Position numbers and translations under genes: made by a program. The notes under the pieces were generated by a model. That model made no database searches. It was given only the letters and a program-made list of their open reading frames with translations, and had not been told where the DNA came from. DNA of 64,000 nucleotides from NCBI GenBank assembly GCA_024803745.1, contig JANJXV010000013.1:34426001-34490000 (forward strand), written 5' to 3'. The stretch is from Megascapheus bottae (Eukaryota; Chordata; Mammalia; Rodentia; Geomyidae). This document shows positions 55,076 through 64,000 of this stretch, one piece after another (positions within the stretch are counted from its first letter, which is position 1; each line of letters begins with the position of its first letter).

Positions 55076-55249
55076 CTCTTTATACTTTTAATGACATATG
55101 AAGCAGTTATCTAGAGCAAAGGGTGAATTCTTGACCCATTGCATTAGTTTTGGGGATTATCTTTTCTATGCAGTATTGGCTGTTTAACATTACCAGTTCA
55201 AGCAAAATGGGCAGCTAGGATGTTCTAAATAAGCATGAGTGGTTTATTT

Positions 55250-55682
55250 GTTTTTTGTTTTTGTGAAGATTCTGGGGCTTGAACTCCAGATGTAGGTGCT
55301 CTCCCTAAGCCTTTGTGCTCAAGCTTAGAGCTCTTCCTCCTGAGCAACAACTTTATTTCTGACTTTTTTTTTTGCCAATACTGGGGCCTAAACTCAGGGT
55401 TCTGGGCACTGTCCTTGGACACTTTTTGCTCAAGGCTAGTCTGTCACTTGAGCCACAGCACCACTTCCGACTTTTTCTGAGTATTTGGTATGGAGATATT
55501 GAACCTAGGGCTTTGTGCATGATAGGCGAGCACTCTACCACTAGGCTACACTCCCAGCTCCTATTTCTGACTTTTTGATGATTAATTGGAGGTAAGAATT
55601 TTACAGACTTTCCTGCCCAGTCTGGCTTCAAACCTCAATCCTCAGATCTTAGCCTCCTGAACAGCTAGGATTATAAGCATAA
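55250..55682 (-). mobile_element. SINE B split by a SINE A
   Basis: Outer SINE B at about 55250-55362 and 55577-55682. The nested copy is described separately. Confidence 0.87.
55363..55561 (-). mobile_element. SINE A nested in SINE B
   Basis: Complete reverse-strand copy. TATTTCTGACTTTTT is present on both sides (about 55349-55363 and 55562-55576). Confidence 0.93.
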
Positions 55683-55773
55683 ATGTTTTGTTTTTTAAAT
55701 ATATAATCAGAATAAATAAATGATTACCAGCTGGAGTGTTATATCTACAATGATATGTTTACTCAATGCTCAT

Positions 55774-55777
<4 letters not shown>

Positions 55778-55814
<37 letters not shown>
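55778..55814. repeat. (AT)n microsatellite
   Basis: About 18 AT dinucleotides, adjoining the T-run end of a SINE. Confidence 0.95.
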
Positions 55815-55817
<3 letters not shown>

Positions 55818-56000
55818 TTTTTTTTGCCAGTTCGGGAACTTGAACTCAGGGCCTGGGCACTGTCCTTGAGCTTTCTCAAGGGTAGTGCTCTATCACTTCA
55901 GCCTTCTTGCTTTTTCTGTGTATGTGGTACCAGAGTATCAAACCTAGGGCATCATGCATGCTAGGCAAGTACTCCACCAATAGGTCACTCTCCCTGCCTG
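55815..56000 (-). mobile_element. SINE A
   Basis: Reverse-strand copy with a short deletion in the tail module. GACATATA repeats flank it. Confidence 0.9.
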
Positions 56001-58128
56001 ACATATAATAGATATTTGAAGCACCATATTGAATTCATAGTTTAAATTTAAAATGAATACTGCATGTAAAAATATTTTATACTTGGAAATGATTAGCAAT
56101 TTTGTAGTAACCTCTAGCCTCAGAATGAATAAAACTTCATTAAAAATAAGTCAAAGCATATTTGTTTACTCATAGCAACAGGATATTAATAAAAAAGTAA
56201 TTTAGTAAAACATTAATTTATGCTGATTTTAGACTTTTTTGTTGAACACGGATTTCATAAATATGAACTTTGTAATATCCCAATCATTTGAAAAGCTTTG
56301 TCTTCTATGCAAGAATACTCTTACCCAATATTGAACATATTTGTCAGCTTTGTATAAATATATACTGTATCTGATAGTTTATTTGATTTAGTTTAAAAGA
56401 TATTAGTTTATTTGAAATTAGAAAAATAATATTTTCTAGATGGTATTGCTGCTATAAATTTTTGTTTTCTTTCTGTTAATTTGATATTAAAGATTTAAAA
56501 GAATATATTTGTCATCCATATATTATTCACTGATCACAGATTTAAAGGCAGAATCCAGTGACTGGTCACTTCTCTTTCTGCTTTTACTACATTGTAGCAC
56601 ATTTTGGTCTTTCAAAATAAAAACATTTTAAAATTATTTCAGACAAAATCCTTGTTTTGCCACAACATGGAAGAGTTAAGAATGAAAGTAAAGAACTGAC
56701 GGTTCAATGGTCAAGTATATTATTTAACATCCTTGTACATGCTTAATACCTTATATTTTCCCATGCAATTTACTTTTACTATGTATTTTTATTATATATA
56801 TATACTTTTTTTACTATATATTTGCTTTTTTGCAGTGAATATATAGTATGTTCTTTAAACTAGGCTAACTCTGTCTGTAATATAAATACAAACATTAGCT
56901 AACCCTTTGCATATAGAGGTATAAGTACCTGTTTCCTTAATTTCTTTTTCAAATTTTATTTTCTTAGAAAATTATTAGGCTATCCATACATTTTTCAAGG
57001 CTTACTACTCTGAAGTGCTAGTTGAGCCGGAAATTTGCTGTTTGACCCCAGGGTTTCCGCTCTTTTTCTCCCCCTCTGGCTACTGTGAGAGCTTATTTAA
57101 AATTCTAAATTCTCCCCTGGCAGCCACAGTTAGAGCTTCTTTGGCAAACTGAAAAGACTAAGAAAAAGCATGCAAAAAGCTTCCAGTGACCTACATTTGT
57201 GGCCAGCTTTTGAAGATGGCATGTGCTTGATTTTCCAGTAGGGAAATGAAGGCAAAGATAAAAATAAAAATGTAAAGGAAAATAAACCTACTTTGCTCTC
57301 TATCCCTACCTAGTAAGAATTACTGGTGTAACACTAAACACGCATTAGACGTTGTTTGTGTATCAGTCAGCAGAGGAAAGGAATTTTGTATGCAGAAAAG
57401 TTATTTACCATAAAGAAGTTGAAATTAATTTGGAATATGACCCTGGATTTTAATCTATTTCCTAACAACATGCAAGACCTTGTCCAAATTGCTTAAACTC
57501 ATATTCTTCCAGAGTTGTACATTAAAAATGTAAAAATCTGAAACTGCTTTCTAAGTCTTATTACAGCCTTAAATTAGCTTTCAAAGTTTTTCTTTAAAAC
57601 CCATAAAAATGGTTGTCCTTATTGTTAAGCTCAAAAGAAATGTTAAAAAATTTAAAACTATCATACAGACCTTTTTCAGAGAAGCCATACAAAGTCATAA
57701 TGAAGAATAGTCGATTTGTCCCCTGAATTTTTGTTTTTTCAAAAGAAAAAAGCATTTCTTTTGATAGGGCCAAATAACATGAAGTTGTAAAAAAACGCTA
57801 TAAAAACTAACAAATAATACTATTCCAGAAACTCACAAATTATCCCGCCTAATGGAACATGTTAAACAGGGTCATAGATGACGTAGACAGACTGTACAAA
57901 GAATAACTTTGCCACATGTAAAGCCCAGACAAGGCATTCTCCTCAGCTAGTGCTTTGTTAATTGCAAACTGACAAAATGTGGCCTTAGTTTGCCAGATCC
58001 TTCTTTTCAAATTGTAAGTTAACTAAATTAAAGGCCTTCAAAATAAGTTTATCCTTTGTGTGGATATCCTTCCAACAGTCTGTGTGTATAAAGATGTTTT
58101 ACTTTTACTTCTTACAACAAGATTATGA
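56001..58128. other. Repeat-poor ELP4 intron 3
   Basis: About 2.1 kb without a recognised transposon. The part from about 57.0 to 57.3 kb has higher G+C than the surroundings. No coding potential seen. Confidence 0.5.
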
Positions 58129-58129
58129 T

Positions 58130-58210
58130 AGAGCTAGGGTATAACTCAGTGCTGAAGTATATGCTTAGCATGTGTGAAAGCCTGGAGTGAATCCTCAGCA
58201 TTAAAATCAA
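58130..58210 (+). mobile_element. ID-type SINE
   Basis: GAGCTAGGGTATAACTCAGT, then ATGCTTAGCATGTGTGAAAG. Confidence 0.8.
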
Positions 58211-58994
58211 CAGCAGATTATACCATACAAATTGCTATAGAATTAAAATAAACATGCATTTGCCTCCACTTTTCAATTACCAGAGAGCAGAAAGACAATC
58301 AGTTATGTCCTGTTGATATCAAGTATTACACAGTAATTATCTAATTTCATAAAAATAACATTTGGCATCCCAAATAGTGCCCCAATACCTTAAGGACTAT
58401 TATTTGTAATATTTTTCTTTAGAGTAGGATTGTTCTGGAAAAATAAAGTGACTTCAAACAAATAAAACTAGGCCTTTGTTGTTTTTGAGCTAAGCATCTA
58501 ACGACGCAGGACTTTATAAATGAAGATAATGCCTCACACTATTCCTAATTCAGACTTCTTTGGTAGTAAATATCTTTGAAACTTTACAGAATTTTCTTTC
58601 CAATTCTTTTAAGCTTCTTTGACCTCTGATAATAAAGATGGTTGTCACATCTTCTTTGAAAATTATATTTGGAGTTGTTTGAGTCACATCAGGTTTTTAG
58701 AAAATATTATAGTTCATACTCCCTAGAGATGCTTAATTTTGTGATGAATCTTTTGCAAACCTAACAATCCTGTTGTAACTCAAATAATTACTATAGAACA
58801 TGTTTGCTTAATATGGATTGTCATTTTTTAAAGCAAGTTAACATATATGCAAAGTCACTAAATATTTATTGAAGGGATTTACTACACATGATCTTTCTAA
58901 CTAAAACAGCAAATACCAATGATGAAATGAAAGTTCACTTTTAAAAATTTTTCATAAAATTTATCTCAAAATTTTTCCTATTAGAACATTGTTT
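58211..58994. other. ELP4 intron 3, unassigned
   Basis: AT-rich. No element recognised. Confidence 0.4.
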
Positions 58995-59130
58995 ACATAT
59001 ATATGTGTATAGATATATAGACATATTTATACATCTGTATATATAAAAATGTATTTAAATGTATATAATTTTTATATGCATATACATTCATATTTATATT
59101 TATGTAATACATTTATAAGCATATAAATAG
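58995..59130. repeat. (TATA/CATA)n-rich tract
   Basis: Degenerate TA-rich repeat. Confidence 0.75.
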
Positions 59131-59159
59131 TACATGGTTACTGATTTCACAAGAGTTTT

Positions 59160-59395
59160 TTTGAGGGGTGCGGGAGAGGTCATAAAGCTGAACTTGGCCT
59201 AGGCTGTCCCTGAGCTCTTTAGCTCAAGGCTACCACCCTACTCTTGAGCCACACCCCACTTCCCATCTTCTAGAGGTAAATTGGAGATAAGAGCCTCAGG
59301 TCCTTTTGTATCAGAGCTGGCTTTGAACCTGATCCTTAGATCTCAGCCTCCTGAGAAGCTAGGATTACAGGTGTGAGCCACCACTCTTCTGGCCT
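59160..59395 (-). mobile_element. SINE B
   Basis: Single reverse-strand tail core (TGTCCCTGAGCTCTTTAGCT), linker CATCTTCTAGAGG and complete head. Confidence 0.9.
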
Positions 59396-59442
59396 TCGCA
59401 AGATTTTAGTAGTAGTAATTACCTCTCTTCACTTTTTTCTTT

Positions 59443-59653
59443 TTCTTCTTTTTTTTTTTTTTTTTTTGCTTGTCCTGTGCCTTGAACTCAGGGCCTGAGC
59501 ACTGTCCTTGGGCTTACTCAAGGCCAATGCTCTACCACTTGAGCCATAGCACCACTTCCAGCTTTCTTTTATGTATGTGGTACTGAGGAATTGAACCCTG
59601 GTCTTTGTGCATGCTAGACAAACACTCTACCACTAGGCCAAACTCCTGGCCCC
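59443..59653 (-). mobile_element. SINE A
   Basis: Complete reverse-strand copy with a long T run. Confidence 0.94.
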
Positions 59654-59679
59654 TTTTTACTTTTTGTCTGTTGGTTTGT

Positions 59680-60332
59680 TTTTCCTTTTTGTCAGTTGTG
59701 GGACTTGAACTCAAGGCCCAGGTGCTGTCCCTGAGCTCTTTTGCTCAAGACTAGAGCTCTACCACTATGAACCACAGTACCACTTTAGGTTTTCTGGTGG
59801 TTAATTGGAAATAAAGAGTTTTACAAATTATGTTGTATAAACCTTGGGCTCTCCTAGCAGAGGTTTACAATAGAGCAAAACCTAGATACATAAAACCATA
59901 TAGGATGAGGCTAAATGAAAGGACCTCCAAGATATAGAAACGAGCCCTATAAGGTGTGACTGTTGTTCTTAATATACTATGTTATTTCTCATCTCTTTGT
60001 CCCTTGGTTATCTCATATTGTCACAGTATCTTACCCTGTTATCTGATATATTGTATATATGTTTATTTGAAATAGGATAGGGAAGGGGAAAAACAAGATG
60101 AGGGGAGGAAGTAGGGGAGGGAAATAGGGACAAAAACATGAGAAGGGGTAGCAATGATTGTTAAGTAATGTACCTTCTATCTGGTGAATATAACGTAACC
60201 CTTCTGTTAATTACAATAAAAAATATTTTAACAAAAGAAAAAAAGTTTTACAGACTTTCCTGCCCAGGCTGACTTTGAATGGCAGTCTTCAGATCCCTTG
60301 CTACTCAGGAACCTGAGCCAAAAACACCTGGT
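59680..60332 (-). mobile_element. SINE B split by an L1 3' end
   Basis: The outer element occupies about 59680-59827 and 60243-60332. The target repeat AGTTTTACA (59819-59827 and 60244-60252) brackets the L1. Confidence 0.85.
59828..60242 (+). mobile_element. L1 3'UTR insertion inside a SINE
   Basis: CTTGGGCTCTCCTAGCAGAG through the purine-rich 3'UTR to ATTACAATAAAAAATATTTT. No ORF2 left. Confidence 0.9.
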
Positions 60333-60438
60333 TCTTCACTGTCTATAGAATTCCTTATATTATCTTTTCCCTTTGAGTATGATTTGCAATACTCAGAATC
60401 AGAAGGAAGATTGACAACATTTAAAAATGAACTTCTTG

Positions 60439-60636
60439 GGGCCGGTAGTTTGGCCTAGTGGTAGAGTGCCTGCCTAGCATGCACAAAGACACAGGTTTGA
60501 TTCCTCAGTACCACATACATAGAAAAAGGCTGGAAGTGGTGCTGTGGCTCAAGTGGCAGAGTGCTAGCCTTGAGAAAAGCCCAAGAACAGTGCTCAGGCC
60601 CTGAGCTCAAGCCCAGGACTGGCCAAAAAAAAAAAT
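60439..60636 (+). mobile_element. SINE A
   Basis: GGGGCCGGTAGTTTGGCCTA to CCCAGGACTGGCC plus A tail. AACTTCTT on both sides. Confidence 0.95.
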
Positions 60637-60705
60637 CAACTTCTTTACTTTGTGAAGGAAACTGACAAAAGAAAACTTCAGTTTTACTGTTAAAATGTTA
60701 ATAGA

Positions 60706-60950
60706 AGCAGGGCGCAGTGGCTCATGCTTGTGATCCCAGCCACTCAGGAAGCTGAGATCTGAGGATCATGGTGCAAAGCCAGCCAGGGCACCAAAGACTG
60801 TGAGACTCTTTTCCCCAGTTAACCACCAGAAAACCAGAAGTGGCGCTGTGGCTCAAGAGATAGGGTGGTAGCCTTCAGCTGAAGAGCTCAGAGACAACCC
60901 CCAGGCCCAGAGTTCAAGTCCCAGGGCAGACAAAAAAAGAAAAAAAAAAA
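60706..60950 (+). mobile_element. SINE B
   Basis: GCAGGGCGCAGTGGCTCATG head, linker, tail module and A-rich tail. GTTAATAGA on both sides. Confidence 0.95.
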
Positions 60951-61012
60951 AAGGTTAATAGATACTAGTAGTTCATCCTGTTTCTCTTTTAAGTAAAGTG
61001 TATGATTTTTTA

Positions 61013-61304
61013 TTTTTTTTAATTTTTTTGGTGGATCATGGGGCTTGAACTAGGCCTGTCCCTGATCTCTTTAGCTCCAGGATACTGCCCTACCCCTGGG
61101 CTGGGCCTGGACTTTGTCAGTGAGCTCTTCAGCTCAAGGCTACCACCCTACCATTGAGCCAAGCCCCACTTCCCATTTTCTAGAGGTGAATTGGAGATAA
61201 GAGTCTCAAATACTTTTGTCCCAGGGCTGGCTTTGAACCTTAATCCTCAGATCTCAGCCTCCTGAGTAGCTAGGATTACAGGTGTGAGCCATGGCACCCC
61301 AGTT
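61013..61304 (-). mobile_element. SINE B, internally duplicated subtype
   Basis: Two reverse-strand tail cores (about 61045-61095 and 61100-61155), linker CCCATTTTCTAGAGG and head. AAGTGTATGATTTTTT / AAGTGTATGATTTCTT flanks it at 60997 and 61306. Confidence 0.94.
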
Positions 61305-61320
61305 AAAAGTGTATGATTTC

Positions 61321-62796
61321 TTATTGTAGACTTTCTTTAAAAAATGTGTTGAAAAAGCACCTTTTGAAGTAATATATTTTGACATAAAATTAGTAAATTC
61401 TGTATCTTAGTTCAATATATATATATATAGGAAAATTGGTTTAAAAATTATTTAATACATGAAAAATTTTTCTTGACAATGTAACAGTTTTGTTTTGATA
61501 TATATATACATATATATATATATACATATATATATGTATATATATGAAGACTTTGGCTGCCTGGGTCAAGATTTGAATTGCTACTATGTTGTGAGCATAC
61601 ATTCTTGCTATGACCTAGATAAGAAATTTAAACCTCCCCATGTTTCATTTTTTCAACCTCATTCCTAGATAAGTTCAGGGATAAATTATATGTCTTAAAC
61701 TGCTTTGGGTTTCTTCTGTAATTGATACGTTTTAAAATGTAATGATTTAGAAATACTTTTATTACATTATTACATTATAATTTTACGTTTCTCTTCCTTA
61801 CTGAATACTTAATATAGACTTCTACTTCTTGTTTCTCATGTTATACTCCTTCTTTCCTCTTAATAAGGAAAAATGAAAGAAAGATGATCCATTCTTTTCA
61901 ATATATTCTTGATTTACATGTGAAGTAAAATATGTTAAGAATCTATGGAAATGTGTTACAAATACAATTCTAACCTCAGATTCTCTGACCTCCAGCTTCA
62001 TGCATTTCCATGACATTTTTCTAAATGCATTAAAAGTCAATTGTTGTTATGCTTTCATATATTTTGATATTTCAAATAAAATAAACAGTATACCATTAAT
62101 ATATAGATACTTAGTTGTCTGGAATACTTTCATTCAAATTACGGTAACAGTAAATATCACCTTTGAATTTTTTTCTTTTTTCCAACTTTTAGAAATTAAA
62201 AGTTGCCAAAACAAACACCAAAAAGAAAATCAACCAAGTAACCTAATTACTGATACAATATCTTATACTTACTGATACACAGATAATGCTTAAGTAGTAT
62301 TAATTATACAGTTACTCAAACTTGTAAGGATCAAAAGATTTTATTTTTAAGAAGGATTTCTCATGTTGCATGGATTATGTTGCTACATAATAACCCAGTA
62401 GTACTTCTGCTGAATTGCAAAATAGCTTAGAGAGGAGTATGATGCCCATAGTTGGTGTAATGCATTGGTAATTAAGAGGGTGTGAGGTTAAGCTTCATTA
62501 ACTGCTGAGGGATTGTGTCTTGGGATTTTATTATGCCCTAGAGAATACAAAAAAGTGAGAAGGGTCAAACTGTTGGAAACAGATTTTGTTTGTACATCTG
62601 CCAAAACAAAGACCACATTGCAGTAGACATAAAAGGCATGAATTAAAAATGAAGCAATATATTCAGTATCTTATGGATAAGGAGAAATGTTTCTGATGGA
62701 AAAACATACCAATACTGGCAATAAAAACTGAATAATTTGGTTTTTACAAATTGCTTTAAATTTTTTTCAAACTTTTGTTTTTCGAAAGTAATGCTC
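61321..62796. other. ELP4 intron 3, unassigned
   Basis: AT-rich with a (TA)n run at 61497-61545. No transposon recognised. Confidence 0.45.
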
Positions 62797-62797
62797 C

Positions 62798-62994
62798 CCC
62801 CCTTTTTTCCAATTATGAGTCTTGGACTCAGTGCCTGAGCACTGTCTTTGGGCTTTCCTCAAGGATAAGGTTCTCCCACTTGAAACACAGCACCACTTAC
62901 TGCTTTTTCTGTTTCTGTGACTCTGAGGAGTCAAATCCTAGTCTTCGTGCATGTTAGGCAAGCACTGTACCACTAGGCCACACTCCCCGACCCA
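62798..62994 (-). mobile_element. SINE A
   Basis: Diverged reverse-strand copy (TGTTAGGCAAGCACTGTACC head). Confidence 0.9.
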
Positions 62995-63484
62995 ATGGCA
63001 CTTTTTTATTCATACTAACATTATTACATGTTTTACTTGACTCAAAGATAAAGATTTAATTGCATAGAACTTGTAAGCACTGAATTGGAGATAAGAATAT
63101 AAAAATTCTACACTTCATCTTCAGAAAACTTTATACACGCATCTTTTGTTGGTGTGGGATAGAAATTAAAAACTGGGAATTTGGGGTAGTGCAAGAGAGA
63201 GCACTGACCTTTGATTACTATCTGTAATAGTTAAATATTAAATACCTTTATTTTTAGCTCTTCAACATTCTGTTAAAATGGAGGATTTATAAAAACATTA
63301 TTTTTTTTTCAGTTCATTTGATAATCTCTTGACTAGATGAAGAAGTCACAAAAGGGAGGGTAGACAGGAGCTAGTGATTTACACCTATAAATTGGAGTTA
63401 TAAAGTTACTCAAATAGTAACTTTACCCTCACAGTCTTGAACAGCAAAGAAAATTGATAAAAAAAAAAAAAAAAAACTTCTGTG
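62995..63484. other. ELP4 intron 3, unassigned
   Basis: AT-rich, with an A run at 63460-63476. No element recognised. Confidence 0.4.
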
Positions 63485-63485
63485 A

Positions 63486-63737
63486 GCAGTACACAGTGGC
63501 TCACCCCTGTAATCCTAGCTACTCAGAAGGCTGAGATCTGAGGATCACTGTTCAAAGCCAGCCTGGGCACTAAAGCATATGAGACTCTTATCTCCAATTA
63601 ATCACTAGAAAATGGGAAGTGGGGCTGTGGCTCAGAGGTAGGGCAGTATCCTTGAGCCGAAAAGCTCAGGGACAGCACCCATGCCCAGAGTTCAAGCACC
63701 ATGACCCACAAAACAAAACAAAACAAAACAAAACAAA
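63486..63737 (+). mobile_element. SINE B with (AAAAC)n tail
   Basis: Complete head, linker and tail module. (AAAAC)n tail at about 63708-63737. Confidence 0.94.
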
Positions 63738-63870
63738 ATAGCAAAGCACTTGTATAACTGTAACTTCTCTGTACATCACCTTTACAATTAAAAAGAAATG
63801 TACTCATTACCTGACTTGTGTAACTGTATCCTCTATGTATATCATATTTTTACTAATGATACATATATAT
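63738..63870 (+). mobile_element. L1-like 3' terminal fragments
   Basis: TGTACATCACCTTTACAATT and AAGAAATGTACTCATTACCT resemble the termini at 33440 and 52022. Confidence 0.5.
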
Positions 63871-64000
63871 TTTTAAATGTCTGCTTTCAAAGCATTGTAA
63901 AACTAGGAAAGTGATGTAGTGTAATAGACTTGTTTTTAGAAGTTGTTTTGTATTTGTGATGGAAAAAACCCTTGAAGGATTTTTTTTTCTTTTCCTCTTC

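Noticed and set aside
36829..64000. Known PAX6 long-range enhancers
   Set aside because: The characterised ones lie in later ELP4 introns and downstream. Only introns 1-3 are here, so none can be claimed.
1..64000. A new multi-gene system such as a defence island or biosynthetic cluster
   Set aside because: Apart from four ELP4/IMMP1L coding exons, the window is intronic and repetitive. No further coding genes are supported.

Overview
This window is non-coding-rich mammalian nuclear DNA carrying the facing 5' ends of two conserved housekeeping genes. The minus strand carries the first coding exon of IMMP1L (inner mitochondrial membrane peptidase subunit 1) at 687-791, and its probable non-coding first exon near 36.4 kb. 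The plus strand carries the first three coding exons of ELP4 (Elongator complex protein 4): 36606-36828, 44798-44833 and 54183-54304. The two genes are head to head across one CpG-rich promoter at about 36.2-37.1 kb. This matches the IMMP1L/ELP4 arrangement beside PAX6 on human 11p13. Both genes run off the window: the IMMP1L exons with the catalytic residues lie beyond the left edge, and ELP4 continues beyond the right edge from intron 3.

The organism is most likely a rodent of the kangaroo rat/pocket mouse group (Geomyoidea, e.g. Dipodomys or a relative). The basis is two abundant SINE families. 'SINE A' has an ID-like (tRNA-Ala-derived) head followed by a tRNA-like tail module. 'SINE B' has a 7SL/B1-like head joined to the same kind of tail module. 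I know this combination from heteromyid genomes, but the species call is from memory and was not tested.

Layout. 1-36.4 kb: IMMP1L intron 1 in genomic orientation, with many 5'-truncated L1 3' ends, SINEs and microsatellites, plus a repeat-poor stretch at about 10.0-16.1 kb. 36.2-37.1 kb: bidirectional CpG island with three inverted CCAAT boxes, a GC box and a YY1-type motif over the ELP4 start codon. 36.8-44.8 kb: ELP4 intron 1. 44.8-54.2 kb: intron 2, with a dense SINE pile-up. 54.3-64 kb: part of intron 3, with a repeat-poor stretch at 56.0-58.1 kb.

The two genes do not work in one pathway. IMMP1L matures proteins at the inner mitochondrial membrane. ELP4 belongs to the Elp456 ring of Elongator, which modifies wobble uridines in tRNA. 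Their link here is the shared promoter. I see no undescribed protein system. The unusual material is in the repeats: a pair of inverted L1 copies with a near-identical central tract that looks like gene conversion; a tailless insertion of a tRNA-Gln 5' half with a perfect target-site duplication; a SINE subfamily with an internal duplication of about 52 bp; a tandem array of SINE tail modules; and serial SINE insertions into one target sequence. Repeat ends are by eye and may be off by 5-20 bases.
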